From Methylophilaceae bacterium (lineage in GTDB: Bacteria > Pseudomonadota > Gammaproteobacteria > Burkholderiales > Methylophilaceae): a stretch of DNA of 64,000 nt. The notes under the pieces are model-generated. The model had not been told where the DNA came from, did no database searches, and saw only the letters and a program-made list of their open reading frames with translations. A program made the position numbers and the translations under genes. The DNA lies in assembly GCA_028355955.1 (NCBI GenBank), contig JAOMTQ010000001.1, positions 1 through 64,000 of the forward strand, given 5' to 3'. Below, in pieces: positions 51,800-62,849 of this stretch (the stretch's first letter is position 1; every line of letters starts with the position of its first letter).

Positions 51800-52354
51800 C
51801 TATATCGTTAATAAATCTTTTTCTTTTATATCTATCATTGAGTCTATTTCGGCAATAAAAGTATCTGTATTTTTTTGAATAATATCTTGAAGTCTTCTTT
51901 CCTCATCTTCGCTAATTTCTTTGTTTTTAGTTAATTTTTTTAATTCATCATTTGAATCTCTTCGAATATTCCTAACGGAAATCTTACTACTCTCACCCTC
52001 CGACTTAACTACCTTGATCAAATCTTTTCTTCTTTCTTCTGTTAAGGGTGGCATGGGTACTCGAATTAAATCGCCGACACCAACAGGATTAAGCCCCAAA
52101 TCGCTCTCTCTTATTACTTTCTCAATTACTGCTGAGAAGTTTTTTTCATAAGGTTGAATAGTTAATGTTGATGAATCTGCTACATTCACTGCTGCAACCT
52201 GGCTTAACGGGGTTAATGTTCCATAGTAATCAATGGAGATATGGTCAAGTAAGCTTATGTTGGCTCTACCTGTTCTTATTTTTGATAAATTATTTTGAAA
52301 AGACTCAATCGTCTTTTGCATCTTAACCTTTGAATCAGTTAATAGTTCTTCCAT
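51800..52354 (-). CDS. frr: Ribosome recycling factor
   Basis: [44 protein letters not shown]. Confidence 0.98.
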   Translation of the reverse strand: MEELLTDSKVKMQKTIESFQNNLSKIRTGRANISLLDHISIDYYGTLTPLSQVAAVNVADSSTLTIQPYEKNFSAVIEKVIRESDLGLNPVGVGDLIRVPMPPLTEERRKDLIKVVKSEGESSKISVRNIRRDSNDELKKLTKNKEISEDEERRLQDIIQKNTDTFIAEIDSMIDIKEKDLLTI

Positions 52355-52373
52355 TGTATTTCCTTATCTTTTT

Positions 52374-53093
52374 TTAATTTAAGGTAACTAACGTCCCCTC
52401 TGCTTCCCCATGGATAAAGTTTAATAGCGCATTTTTTTTAAATAAACTTAATACTGCAATAGGCATCCCTTGATCTCTGCATAAAGTAAATGCTGTTGAA
52501 TCCATCACCTTTAATTTTTTACTGATTACTTCATCAAATGTAATTTTTTTAAATAACTTAGCATCCTTCACCTTTTCTGGATCATCTGAAAAAATTCCCT
52601 CAACCTTGGTTGCCTTTATAACAACTTCAGCATTTAATTCAATAGCTCTTAAAGCTGCCGCCGTATCAGTTGTAAAAAAGGGATTACCAGTTCCAGCAGC
52701 AAAAATTACAACCTTATTATCTTCTATATATCTTATTGCCTTACCTCTTATATAGGGTTCTACTATTTGCTCAATTTTAATTGCTGACTGAACTCTACTG
52801 ATAATACCAATATGTTTCATCGCATCTTGGAGGGCAATTGCATTCATGACGGTAGCAAGCATACCCATGTAGTCTGCAGTTGCACGATCCATTCCCTTAG
52901 ATCCAAGCGCTACGCCTCGAAAAATATTCCCCCCACCAATTACAATTGCTAATTCAACTCCAGAATCTACCATAAGCTTGATTTCACTGACAATTTTGCT
53001 AATAGTTTCGGGGTTAACACCAAATGCATCATTTCCCATCAATGCCTCACCTGATAGCTTTAAGAGAACTCTTTTGTATTTTAATTTATTCAT
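52374..53093 (-). CDS. pyrH: UMP kinase
   Basis: [48 protein letters not shown]. Confidence 0.98.
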   Translation of the reverse strand: MNKLKYKRVLLKLSGEALMGNDAFGVNPETISKIVSEIKLMVDSGVELAIVIGGGNIFRGVALGSKGMDRATADYMGMLATVMNAIALQDAMKHIGIISRVQSAIKIEQIVEPYIRGKAIRYIEDNKVVIFAAGTGNPFFTTDTAAALRAIELNAEVVIKATKVEGIFSDDPEKVKDAKLFKKITFDEVISKKLKVMDSTAFTLCRDQGMPIAVLSLFKKNALLNFIHGEAEGTLVTLN

Positions 53094-53123
53094 AGCTATC
53101 CGTTATTCTAGACTGTTTTGAAT

Positions 53124-53157
53124 AAAAAAAAAGGATTGCTTAACAATCCTTTTTTTT
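53124..53157 (-). terminator. Rho-independent terminator between tsf and pyrH
   Basis: Minus strand AAAAAAAAGGATTG-TTAAG-CAATCCTTTTTTTTT. Confidence 0.88.
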
Positions 53158-53175
53158 AAATAACTGCAACTTTTT

Positions 53176-54048
53176 TTATTGTTGTGCGGCTGCAACTTCA
53201 GATGCGAAATCAACCTCTTTTTTCTCAATACCTTCACCAACAATATAAAACTTAAATCCATTTATTGCTGAATTATTATTTTTAAGAAGTTGTTCAATTG
53301 TCTGCTTTTCATCTTTAACAAATACTTGATTTACTAATGTAATTTCTTTTAAAAATTTATTTACTGTTCCAGTTGCTATTTTCTCAAGCATCTCTTTAGG
53401 CTTACCAGCTTCCTTAGCTTTCTCAATTGCCACCCTTCTTTCAGCATCGATTAAATCCTGAGACACACCATTTTGATCAAGAGCCTTAGGTTTGGTAGCG
53501 GCAATATGCATAGCGATATCCTTACCTAAAACCTCATCAGATGATTTGATATCAACAATAACCCCCACTCTTCCTCCGTGGTTATATGAGAAGAGATTGT
53601 CTTTGGCGATTATCTTCTCAACCCTTCTGATTGTGATATTTTCTCCAATTTTACCAATCAGCTGAGTTCTTATCTCCTCAACTGTTTTACCGTCAATCGA
53701 TAAATTAGATAATTGCTCAGCATCACTTAAATCATTTTCAACTGCTGCCTTTGTGATTTCTTTTACGAATGCAACAAATTCATCATTTTTTGAGCAGAAA
53801 TCTGTTTCAGAATTTACTTCAACAAGCGCTCCCGCTTTCTTATCATCCTTAATGAAGCAGGCAACAATTCCTTCTGCTGCAACTCTCGTTGATGCTTTTG
53901 AGGCTTTGTTTCCGAAACGAACTCTAAGTATTTCTTCTGCACGAGTGGCATCGCCATTGGCCTCGCTCAGTGCCTTTTTACAATCCATCATCGGCGCATC
54001 AGTTTTAGCTCTTAAGCTCATTACCATTTTTGCTGTGATTTCAGCCAT
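53176..54048 (-). CDS. tsf: Elongation factor Ts
   Basis: LRAKTDAPMMDCKKALSEANGD, VNSETDFCSKNDEFVAF, MHIAATKP. Confidence 0.98.
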   Translation of the reverse strand: MAEITAKMVMSLRAKTDAPMMDCKKALSEANGDATRAEEILRVRFGNKASKASTRVAAEGIVACFIKDDKKAGALVEVNSETDFCSKNDEFVAFVKEITKAAVENDLSDAEQLSNLSIDGKTVEEIRTQLIGKIGENITIRRVEKIIAKDNLFSYNHGGRVGVIVDIKSSDEVLGKDIAMHIAATKPKALDQNGVSQDLIDAERRVAIEKAKEAGKPKEMLEKIATGTVNKFLKEITLVNQVFVKDEKQTIEQLLKNNNSAINGFKFYIVGEGIEKKEVDFASEVAAAQQ

Positions 54049-54076
54049 ACTTTATAAACTCCTAATTATTTTGTTA

Positions 54077-54832
54077 TTAACTATCTTTTTCAGTTTTAGG
54101 TTCAACTTTTTCAGCGTCTTCTTCTTTAACCATTTTTGCTAAATCATCAATAGCGTTCTTCTTTCCTTCAAGAACCGCATCTGCAATGCCTCTTGCATAA
54201 AGTCTTATTGCTCTACTTGAGTCATCATTACCTGGAATTACATAAGCAATATCATCAATTGAATTGTTTGTATCAACTACACCCATGATAGGTATGCCAA
54301 GCTTAGTTGCCTCAACAACTGCACCACTCTCGTAACCAACATCAATCACAAATATTGCATCCGGTAGTGAATTCATGTTTTTAATACCACCGATTGATCT
54401 TTCTAATTTATCGTATTCTTTTTTAATTCCTAAAGCCTCTTTCTTGGTAATTTTATCAACACTACCATCTTCTAAACTGAGTTGTAATTCATTAAGGCGC
54501 TTAATTGATTGCTTAACTGTTTTGAAGTTAGTTAACATGCCTCCAAGCCAGCGATGGTTGACATAAGCACAGTCAGCTCTAATAGCTTCTTCTTTAATAA
54601 TTTCTCTTGCTTGCCTTTTTGTTGCAACAAAAAGAATTCGCCCTTTGTTTGCTGACAATGTTTTTACATATTTCATCGTCTCCTCAAACATAGGAAGAGT
54701 TTTTTCAAGGTTGATTATATGGATTTTGTTTCTGTCACCGAAAATGTACGGTGCCATTTTTGGATCCCAGTATCTGGTCTGGTGTCCAAAGTGAACGCCA
54801 GCTTCAAGCATTTGTCTCATCGTAACAGACAT
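54077..54832 (-). CDS. rpsB: 30S ribosomal protein S2
   Basis: [43 protein letters not shown]. Confidence 0.98.
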   Translation of the reverse strand: MSVTMRQMLEAGVHFGHQTRYWDPKMAPYIFGDRNKIHIINLEKTLPMFEETMKYVKTLSANKGRILFVATKRQAREIIKEEAIRADCAYVNHRWLGGMLTNFKTVKQSIKRLNELQLSLEDGSVDKITKKEALGIKKEYDKLERSIGGIKNMNSLPDAIFVIDVGYESGAVVEATKLGIPIMGVVDTNNSIDDIAYVIPGNDDSSRAIRLYARGIADAVLEGKKNAIDDLAKMVKEEDAEKVEPKTEKDS

Positions 54833-54840
54833 CGTTTTCT

Positions 54841-54902
54841 CCTTTAAGGGTTATTACTTCACTAAGTTTAAAAATGCTAGGCACCCTTAAAAAAACTTAG
54901 TG
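54841..54902 (-). promoter_or_regulatory. rpsB leader: hairpin with candidate pseudoknot covering the SD region
   Basis: mRNA CACTAAGTTT/AAACTTAGTG 10-bp stem (54893-54902 with 54860-54869); loop TTTAAGGGT complements ACCCTTAAA immediately 5' of the SD aggag. Confidence 0.7.
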
Positions 54903-54976
54903 GAAATTTTAAAAATAAATCGGCAACATGATAACATATTTCAACCATTTATATATAAAACTCAAAGAAATTAAAT

Positions 54977-55771
54977 ATGCCAATTACAATTAATAATCAA
55001 GAAGATATAAAAAAGATGCGGATAGCTGGAAAGCTAGCATCTGAAGTTCTTGACTTTATAACGCCCCTCATAAAACCGAACATCACAACAGAAAAAATCG
55101 ACAGTCTCTGTCATGATTTTATGACAAATGAGCAAGGGACTGTTCCTGCCCCCCTTAATTATGCACCTCCCGGACATACGCCGTTTCCAAAATCAATTTG
55201 TACATCGGTAAATAATCAAATATGCCATGGAATTCCTGGAGAAAAAATATTAAAAAAAGGTGATGTAGTAAATATTGATATCACTGTTATAAAAGACGGT
55301 TATCACGGAGATACAAGTCGTATGTTTTTTGTTGGAGAACCTTCAATTCAAGCAAAAAGACTTTGTGAAGTAACTTATCAGTCTATGTGGCTCGGTATAA
55401 GAGAGGTTAAAGCGGGTGCTTATCTTGGTGATATTGGTCATGCAATTCAAAGTTATGCAGAATCAAAGTCTTACAGTGTGGTTAGGGAATTCTGTGGTCA
55501 TGGCATTGGAAAAGTCTTTCATGATGAACCTCAAGTCCTGCATTACGGCACTCCAGGTGATGGCCTTAAGCTAGAGGCTGGCATGATTTTTACAATCGAA
55601 CCCATGATAAACGCAGGGAAAAAAGATATCAAAGTTCTACCAGATAACTGGACGGTTGTAACTAAAGATAGAAGTCTATCAGCTCAATGGGAACATACCA
55701 TATTAGTCACAGACAAAGGTTATGAGGTGCTTACAGTATCAAAAGATACGCCAACACCCTTTTTAGATTAA
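54977..55771 (+). CDS. map: Methionine aminopeptidase, type I
   Basis: INNQEDIKKMRIAGKLASEVLD, SVNNQICHGIPGEK, FCGHGIGKVFHDEPQVLHYG. Confidence 0.97.
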   Translation: MPITINNQEDIKKMRIAGKLASEVLDFITPLIKPNITTEKIDSLCHDFMTNEQGTVPAPLNYAPPGHTPFPKSICTSVNNQICHGIPGEKILKKGDVVNIDITVIKDGYHGDTSRMFFVGEPSIQAKRLCEVTYQSMWLGIREVKAGAYLGDIGHAIQSYAESKSYSVVREFCGHGIGKVFHDEPQVLHYGTPGDGLKLEAGMIFTIEPMINAGKKDIKVLPDNWTVVTKDRSLSAQWEHTILVTDKGYEVLTVSKDTPTPFLD

Positions 55772-55781
55772 AATTTACGTC

Positions 55782-58313
55782 ATGCCTTCCTACACTGTAG
55801 CTACTGAGAAAAAAAGTTATCAAAGGAAATTTCAGGCCCTTTGCGATCAATTCATAAAAAAAACAAACGGCTCACAATTCCTTAAAAAACACACTAAAAT
55901 TGTTGATAATCTGCTCATTAAGTTATGGATAGATAGTGATGTATCTAAAAAAAATACGCTCATTGCTGTAGGAGGGTATGGCAGAAATGAGTTATTTCCC
56001 TATTCAGATGTTGACATACTGGTGCTTAATATTGAAAAAAGTATAGACAATGATGAAAATATTAGTCAATTCATCACGAAATGTTGGGATATTGGTTTAA
56101 AAATTGGCCATAGCGTTAGAAATCTAGCAGAAGTTAAAGAGGAATTTAATGCCGATATCTCAACAGCTACAAACCTTCTTGAAGCTCGGCTTATATATGG
56201 AAGTAGTGATCTATATCTAAAATTCAATTCAACAATTAATAAAATAATCAATATCAAAAAGTTTTTTAAAGAAAAAATAATCGAACAAACCCTTCGTCAT
56301 CGTAAATACAGAGATTCAGCATACCAACTAGAGCCAAATATTAAAGAAAGTCCCGGAGGTCTTAGAGATCTTCAAATGATACTGTGGATTGCCGCAAGTC
56401 AAAATAAAGGTAAATCCTTTGAAGAATTAAAACAGAGGGAAATTCTATCTGACGATCAATATAAAAAAATTAGATTAACCACTAACAAGGTAAATAAGTA
56501 TCGAATTCTCATCCATATTTTATCTAAATCTACTGACGATAGGCTCACATTTGATGTTCAAGCTAGGCTATCCAAAGCACTAGGATACCAGGCAAAGACT
56601 AATAAGAAATCTAGTGAAGTTTTAATGAAAAGTTATTATAAATCAGTAAATTATATAATATTATTAAATGAAATTCTACTTAAAAAACTTGACCCAAATA
56701 ATTCAAAATCTATTCAAATTAATAACCAATTTCCCTTTATCCTTTCAAGTCATTTAATTGATATAGATAGAGAACATATCCCAATAATTGGTAAGTATGT
56801 TTTTGAGCCATTCATCCTCCTCCAAAAAACAAAAAAAGCGCAAGGGTTCGGGGCGAATCTTTTAGATGCTTTGAATAACATCGGACCGACTATAAATGAA
56901 AAATTTAGAAACAATAAAATAAATCAATCTAAATTTATCGAAGTTATTTCAGGCGATGATAAAGTCAACCGGTCACTCCGCTTGATGAATAAGTGTAATA
57001 TTTTAGGTAACTTCATACCCGCATTTGGGAGAGTGGTTGCTCAAATGCAGCACGACCTCTTCCATATATATACAGTGGATGAGCACACCTTAAATGTTAT
57101 TGAAAATATCAGACGCTTTAGTAAAGCAAGCTTGAAGTATGAATTCCCTGAATGTCATGAAATATTTCTTAAGTTTAAAAAACCATACCTATTGTACTTG
57201 GGTGCTATTTTTCACGATATCGCAAAAGGTCGAGGTGGTGATCATTCTGAGCTTGGCTTTGATGTGGCGATAAAATTTTGTAAAAAAATATGTCTGCCAG
57301 ATAAGGAGGCTCATTTAATCGCATGGCTTGTTAAATCTCACTTAAAAATGTCTCAAATTGCACAAAAAAGTGATATCTCTGACCCAAAGGTAATTCATGA
57401 GTTTAAGGATTTAGTCGGGACACAAACTTATCTTGATGCGCTATATCTCCTCACAGTGGCTGATATAAGGGGTACAAGTCCGCATGTATGGAACCAATGG
57501 AAAGCAAGCCTACTTTATGACTTGTACGCATCAACAACAAAATTATTAAGTGAGCAACATAAGTCACCAATTGATATGGTGAATGATCGAAAAAAAGAGG
57601 TTGCTAAAATTCTCTCTCAATATTCAATCAAAAAAAATCACTACGATGAATTTTGGCAAAAGCTTGATCTTAATTACTTCATGCGGTTTGATGCCAACGA
57701 AATAGCCTGGCAAACACGATTGCTTATGCCGCACACGTATTCAGATAAGCCAATAGTAAGAATTCATCATCACAAAGGTAGCTTTATTGAGGTTCTTATT
57801 TACTCTAAGAATCGACCTTCATTATTTGAAAAAATAACAAACTTCTTCTATGAAAACCAATTGAATATTCTGGATGCAAAAATTTATACAACCTCACATG
57901 ACTATGCGCTGGATATTTTCCATGTGATGGACGATAACAATTTAAATGAAAGCTATAACCAACTCTTCCAACATCTTCAGCAAGGTTTAACTGAAATAAT
58001 CCCTCGTAAATTTGAAAGTAAAGAAATAGCTTTAAGAAAGACAAGGCAGGCCGAACACCATGATATCCAGACTGTCATTAATAATAAAATTATTAATGAC
58101 AAACAATTTGAATTAGAAATTATTACAGATTCGAGACCTGGACTATTGAACATGATCAGCGGAGAGATTAATCAACTTAGCCTTGAAATTGATAAGGCAA
58201 GAATAAATACCTTAGGTAATAGAGCGGAAGATTTTTTTCTTATTACCTCAAAAAAAGTTGAGGAAACTACTATAAAACAACTTAAAAAGAATATCCTAGA
58301 ACGCTTAATTTAA
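55782..58313 (+). CDS. glnD: [Protein-PII] uridylyltransferase/uridylyl-removing enzyme
   Basis: VGGYGRNELFPYSDVDILVL, ESPGGLRDLQ, HDIAKGRGGDHSELG HD domain, C-terminal ACT repeats. Confidence 0.96.
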   Translation: MPSYTVATEKKSYQRKFQALCDQFIKKTNGSQFLKKHTKIVDNLLIKLWIDSDVSKKNTLIAVGGYGRNELFPYSDVDILVLNIEKSIDNDENISQFITKCWDIGLKIGHSVRNLAEVKEEFNADISTATNLLEARLIYGSSDLYLKFNSTINKIINIKKFFKEKIIEQTLRHRKYRDSAYQLEPNIKESPGGLRDLQMILWIAASQNKGKSFEELKQREILSDDQYKKIRLTTNKVNKYRILIHILSKSTDDRLTFDVQARLSKALGYQAKTNKKSSEVLMKSYYKSVNYIILLNEILLKKLDPNNSKSIQINNQFPFILSSHLIDIDREHIPIIGKYVFEPFILLQKTKKAQGFGANLLDALNNIGPTINEKFRNNKINQSKFIEVISGDDKVNRSLRLMNKCNILGNFIPAFGRVVAQMQHDLFHIYTVDEHTLNVIENIRRFSKASLKYEFPECHEIFLKFKKPYLLYLGAIFHDIAKGRGGDHSELGFDVAIKFCKKICLPDKEAHLIAWLVKSHLKMSQIAQKSDISDPKVIHEFKDLVGTQTYLDALYLLTVADIRGTSPHVWNQWKASLLYDLYASTTKLLSEQHKSPIDMVNDRKKEVAKILSQYSIKKNHYDEFWQKLDLNYFMRFDANEIAWQTRLLMPHTYSDKPIVRIHHHKGSFIEVLIYSKNRPSLFEKITNFFYENQLNILDAKIYTTSHDYALDIFHVMDDNNLNESYNQLFQHLQQGLTEIIPRKFESKEIALRKTRQAEHHDIQTVINNKIINDKQFELEIITDSRPGLLNMISGEINQLSLEIDKARINTLGNRAEDFFLITSKKVEETTIKQLKKNILERLI

Positions 58314-58317
58314 GGCC

Positions 58318-59826
58318 TTAGTCATTCATTAGAACTGCATTCCATTTTTTTACTCCTTCTTCATGCAATGATTCTCCATCAGTATTGGCTGCTAGAGTGA
58401 CGGGCATGTCTTTAACTTCAAACTCATATATCGCCTCCATTCCCAACTCAGGAAATGCAATAAGCTTTGAAGACTTTATAGCCTGTGAAATAAGATAGGC
58501 TGAACCACCAACAGCAATCAAATAAACTGCTTTATTTTTTTTTATACTCTCTAATGCTTCTTTACCTCTCTCGGCTTTGCCAATCATGCCAATAACTCCG
58601 AAATCCTCAAGCATAAGGGATGAATACTTATCCATCCTGGATGAGGTTGTAGGTCCAGCTGGGCCCACGACTTCATTGCCCACTGGATCGACAGGACCCA
58701 CATAATAAATAAAGCGATTTTTTAGGTCTAAGCCATCAGGTAATGGTTGACTATTTTCTGCCAATTCTTTTAATTTTTTATGTGCAGCATCTCTGGCAGT
58801 TAAGATTTTCCCGCTGAGCAATAAACTTTGACCAAGCTTAAATTTTCCTAAATCTTTTTTTTGGAGGGTGTCTATGTTAACCCTTGTGCTCGTTTCTTTT
58901 GGTGACCACTCTGCCCTAGGCCATACTTCAAGATTGGGTGGTTTTAATTTAACTGGGCCATCACCACTCATTTTAAAGTGAATATGTCTATTAGCTGCAC
59001 AATTAGGAATGATCGCCACTGGAAGTGAGGCTGCGTGAGTTGGATAATCTTTGATCTTAACGTCTAGGACGGTAGTGAGCCCACCTAACCCTTGTGCCCC
59101 TATACCTAGACGATTGATTTTTTCATATAATTCAACTCTCAAGCTTTCAATTTTGTTTGACGGTCCTCTTTTCTTTAATTCTTGAATATCGATAGTTTCA
59201 AATAGTGCTTCTTTTGCCATTACCATCGCTTTATCTGCTGTACCACCGATGCCTATGCCTAAAACACCTGGAGGACACCAGCCGGCACCCATTTTAGGTA
59301 TTTCACCTAAAATAAAATCAACAATATTATCTGAGGGATTTAGCATTCCCAGTACTGCCTTATTTTCTGAGCCAGCACCTTTTGCAGCAATACTTATATC
59401 TAAATCACTTCCTGGCACGAGGCTGACATGAACAACCGCAGGTGAATTATCTTTAGTGTTTAAACGTTCAGATATTGGGTTTTTTACAATCGATGCCCTC
59501 AATGGATTACCCTTATCAAGATAAGCGTTTCTTACTCCTTGATTCACCATCTCCTCAATTGTTTTATCTGAACTCCATCTAAGGTCCATACCCTGCTTTA
59601 TAAAGACTGTAACAATACCGGTATCTTGGCATATTGGACGGTTTCCATATGCTGCAAGTTTTGAATTTGTTAAAATTTGCAGAATGGCGTCTTTTGCAGC
59701 ATCTGACCTTTCAATCTCTAATGCGCGCTTCATTGCAAGGATAAAATCCTCAGAATGATAATAAGAAATGTATTGAAGAGCGTTAGCTATCGATTCGATA
59801 AAATCATTTTTTTTTATTACACTCAT
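58318..59826 (-). CDS. Class I (iron-sulfur) fumarate hydratase
   Basis: CQDTGIVTVFIKQG, GAGSENKAVLGMLNP, GWCPPGVLGIGIGGTADKAM, GPTTSSRMDKY. Confidence 0.92.
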   Translation of the reverse strand: MSVIKKNDFIESIANALQYISYYHSEDFILAMKRALEIERSDAAKDAILQILTNSKLAAYGNRPICQDTGIVTVFIKQGMDLRWSSDKTIEEMVNQGVRNAYLDKGNPLRASIVKNPISERLNTKDNSPAVVHVSLVPGSDLDISIAAKGAGSENKAVLGMLNPSDNIVDFILGEIPKMGAGWCPPGVLGIGIGGTADKAMVMAKEALFETIDIQELKKRGPSNKIESLRVELYEKINRLGIGAQGLGGLTTVLDVKIKDYPTHAASLPVAIIPNCAANRHIHFKMSGDGPVKLKPPNLEVWPRAEWSPKETSTRVNIDTLQKKDLGKFKLGQSLLLSGKILTARDAAHKKLKELAENSQPLPDGLDLKNRFIYYVGPVDPVGNEVVGPAGPTTSSRMDKYSSLMLEDFGVIGMIGKAERGKEALESIKKNKAVYLIAVGGSAYLISQAIKSSKLIAFPELGMEAIYEFEVKDMPVTLAANTDGESLHEEGVKKWNAVLMND

Positions 59827-61460
59827 TATCTTACATCCGAGTTTTCAATAATAATTTCTTTTGTTATTTGTTTTCTCAATATTTTTCCATTTTTTGTTTT
59901 AGGAAATTCAGTTGCTATATAAACAATTTTTGGAGCTTTATAGGCCGCTAAATTTTCCCTTCCATACTGAACAAATTGATTTGGATGGAGGTAGCTCGAT
60001 TTATTAAGTATAATATATATAACGACAAGAACTTTTCCGTCTTCTTGCTTTTCACCTAATGCAACGCAATTTTCAATTAATTTATGAGATTTAAATACTC
60101 TTTCAATTTCATAAGGGGAAACACGATATCCAAAGCTTTTAATGATGTCATCTTTCCTGCCCAAGAACCATAAATAACCTTCTTTATCGTATCTTGCAAA
60201 ATCACCCGTAAAAAACCAATTATTATTTTTATACTTTGAAGTTTCTTGATCCATATTCCAATATTTAATAAAAAGACCAGGATCATTTTCAGGGATACAA
60301 ATCATCCCCTCCTCATCCGCTTTTACTTCCTCAAGCGTATCGGGATTTAAAAGTTTTACATTATGTCCTGGCTGTGGAAACCCAGCAGATCCTGGTTTTA
60401 TTGGATATTTTACTGATTGAGATATGTAATATGAGAATTCTGACATCCCCACTGCCTCATATATGTTTAAATTAAATCTCTCAAACCAGGAATTAAAAAT
60501 TTCATCAGATAAATGCTCACCAGCGCTCATACAATGATGTAGTGTTGGGACATTAGTCTTGTTTGCTTCTGTTTTTTTTAAAATTTGTCGATATATGGTT
60601 GGTACCCCGATAAAAATTGTTGCCTTGTGTTTTTCAATTAAATTAATCCATCCATCTGCATCATTTTTACCCTCATGAACGATGACAGTTTTCCCCAGAT
60701 AAAGAGGATCCATAAGCCCTGAACCAAGAACATAAGTCCAATTAAACTTTCCTGTATGCACTATTCGGTCATCTGGATTTATAAAATTAAACCAATATTT
60801 TGAAGCTGGGCCTCTTCCCAATAGAGCTCTATGCGCATGAAGAACTCCTTTTGGGTATCCTGTCGTGCCTGAGGTATAGACAAGATAGGCCGGATCTTCG
60901 GAAAAAGTTTTTGGGTTCTCAGTAAAATAAGTAATATTATTCAATTCTTTATTTAGAGATAAAACCTCCATCCCACTCCTACAATCTTCAAACTCACCAG
61001 AAATGAAAACCTTTTTTAAATATTTGAAATCACTTAACATAGGCAAGAGTGATTTCCATGTCTTCAGATCTGTTACCAATACCTCTGCAGAAGAGTCATT
61101 TGCTAGATATAAAATTTCTTTTGGTGTTAGCAGGGTTGAAGTGGGTACTGATATACACGCTGCTTTCATGGTGCCTAAAAAAGAAATTGGGTAATGTAAA
61201 CAATTAGATAATCTTATAAGAACCCTAGACTGCTTTTTAATTTTAAGATTCTTTAAAAATTCAGCAAATTGATTAGATTTTGTAGCTAAGATTTCATAGG
61301 TAATTGTGGATGTTCCCTTTATATCATCTTCAACAATCATAGCAATTTTATCTTTTTTACCCTCTTTGCAAACTCTGTCAGAGCAAGCCTCTCCAATATT
61401 AAAGAATTTCGGAATGCTCCATTTCCATTCAGTTTGACTGATATTTTGACAAACTGACAT
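59826..61460 (-). CDS. AMP-dependent acyl-CoA synthetase/ligase (benzoate-CoA ligase-like)
   Basis: AYLVYTSGTTGYPKGVLHAHRA, WFFTGDFARYDKEGYLWFLGRKDDIIKSFGYRVSPYEIE, KTKNGKILRK. Confidence 0.92.
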   Translation of the reverse strand: MSVCQNISQTEWKWSIPKFFNIGEACSDRVCKEGKKDKIAMIVEDDIKGTSTITYEILATKSNQFAEFLKNLKIKKQSRVLIRLSNCLHYPISFLGTMKAACISVPTSTLLTPKEILYLANDSSAEVLVTDLKTWKSLLPMLSDFKYLKKVFISGEFEDCRSGMEVLSLNKELNNITYFTENPKTFSEDPAYLVYTSGTTGYPKGVLHAHRALLGRGPASKYWFNFINPDDRIVHTGKFNWTYVLGSGLMDPLYLGKTVIVHEGKNDADGWINLIEKHKATIFIGVPTIYRQILKKTEANKTNVPTLHHCMSAGEHLSDEIFNSWFERFNLNIYEAVGMSEFSYYISQSVKYPIKPGSAGFPQPGHNVKLLNPDTLEEVKADEEGMICIPENDPGLFIKYWNMDQETSKYKNNNWFFTGDFARYDKEGYLWFLGRKDDIIKSFGYRVSPYEIERVFKSHKLIENCVALGEKQEDGKVLVVIYIILNKSSYLHPNQFVQYGRENLAAYKAPKIVYIATEFPKTKNGKILRKQITKEIIIENSDVR

Positions 61461-62611
61461 TACTCAATTTCTCCATAAGGCCAGTTTTGTCTTATTACCT
61501 GTTGCGGAAGTTTATTTAAGACTTTTAACGTAAAATCTATATCATCATCTTTTAATGCATTCAGTGCATATGCTCTAAGAAGTGTTTGCAACGCTTTGCC
61601 AAACATTGGTGGATCTAACATTTCACCCTCAAATTTAATTGCGCCGCCCTCAAGTGCGTCGGCCTCTATTGCTGCTTTTAAAATCCTTATTTTAAGTTTT
61701 ATATCTGTAGGTGATGGAGTGTAAGCAACCTTACAAAGATGGATATGTCCTGGATGAATAACTTGCTTACCTGTGAGGCCCAATTCTCTCTCTCTTACGG
61801 CATGCTTGTATACTATTCTTGACTCATCGTCACCGTGTAAATCCAACCAACGCCTAACATCGTGCGGTTCTAAAAAATTACTTGGCATGACTGTTTGACC
61901 AATCAAGGTTTCAACTCCACCAATTACACCCTTACCAGAAATTCTTGCTTCAAACATAAGCTCATTCAAAAAGAAATTAAGTTCATCAATCCATCCTATT
62001 GGGGTGATGTTTATCCCCATTGCCTTTGAGAAGTCATGAATCCCAAAAACCACGTGCTTTACTGAAGGGAATGACATGAGATCAGTTGCAATTTTCAAAG
62101 ATTTTGGATGCTCGATAATAGGCTGTATTGAAATTTTTTCATTAAGGTCAACAAGGTTACTTGAAAGATCTCTTATCTCTGCTGCACCATAAACCTCTCC
62201 GGCTTTTGACAACATTACTACGTCAATACATTCAGGCAGTTTTTTTAAGAACTCTAAATCGTTTATATATTCCTCCGTTCGAAACGGATTAATTCGAATT
62301 GCTATGTTGATATCTGGTCGGTTTTCTCTTAACTCAGGCAGTTCCTTTTCTAACAAAGTTCGACTCATTTCTTTTTGTCGACATCCATCCTCTAAATCAA
62401 ATATTATGGTGTGAGCTTCAGTCGTATGAGCATGCTTTTTCATTCTTTTTGCAGCATCAATAAGATCCTCATAAACGCCTGAAGATGGTGAATATTTTAC
62501 CGGAGGATAATAAAGTTGAATGCCTGGCCAGACACCACCAAGAAGGTCATGGCTAAGATGGTCAATTTCAATTTTTTGATGTTGCTTTGAAATTTTATTT
62601 TTCACTTTCAA
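61460..62611 (-). CDS. HpcH/HpaI aldolase/citrate lyase-family (CitE-like, malyl-CoA lyase-like) CoA-ester lyase
   Basis: IIFDLEDGCR, IAIRINPFRTEEYINDLEFL, IQPIIEHPKSL, GKQVIHPGHI. Confidence 0.85.
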   Translation of the reverse strand: MKVKNKISKQHQKIEIDHLSHDLLGGVWPGIQLYYPPVKYSPSSGVYEDLIDAAKRMKKHAHTTEAHTIIFDLEDGCRQKEMSRTLLEKELPELRENRPDINIAIRINPFRTEEYINDLEFLKKLPECIDVVMLSKAGEVYGAAEIRDLSSNLVDLNEKISIQPIIEHPKSLKIATDLMSFPSVKHVVFGIHDFSKAMGINITPIGWIDELNFFLNELMFEARISGKGVIGGVETLIGQTVMPSNFLEPHDVRRWLDLHGDDESRIVYKHAVRERELGLTGKQVIHPGHIHLCKVAYTPSPTDIKLKIRILKAAIEADALEGGAIKFEGEMLDPPMFGKALQTLLRAYALNALKDDDIDFTLKVLNKLPQQVIRQNWPYGEIE

Positions 62612-62849
62612 TTTCCTTTTGATTTTTAGGGTAAATTAAGTTAACTAATGAATTATATTTTTTTGAATAATGTTTAGAATCTAAGACATGCCAAATATCA
62701 TTGTCATCCATTTCTAAAAACTCTAAAAAAAGTTTTTTCTTCTCATTTGATAAATGAAAGAATTTATTTTCGTAAAAGTTATTTAGAATCAAATCAAGTT
62801 CTAATAACCCTCTTCTGCAGCGATATTTAATAAGATTGTTTAGTGTCAT
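62595..62849 (-). CDS. sdhE: FAD assembly factor SdhE
   Basis: Short protein with KYRCRRGLLELDLILNNF (RRGxxELD motif). Confidence 0.92.
   Translation of the reverse strand: MTLNNLIKYRCRRGLLELDLILNNFYENKFFHLSNEKKKLFLEFLEMDDNDIWHVLDSKHYSKKYNSLVNLIYPKNQKEIESEK

Noticed and set aside
53753-54142. 129-aa plus-strand ORF antisense to tsf/rpsB
   Set aside because: Entirely opposite two essential genes; low-complexity translation, considered spurious.
58314-58335. AAGGCCTT palindrome at the glnD/fumarase convergence as a terminator
   Set aside because: Too short, no loop and no U-tract; probably just compact convergent gene ends.
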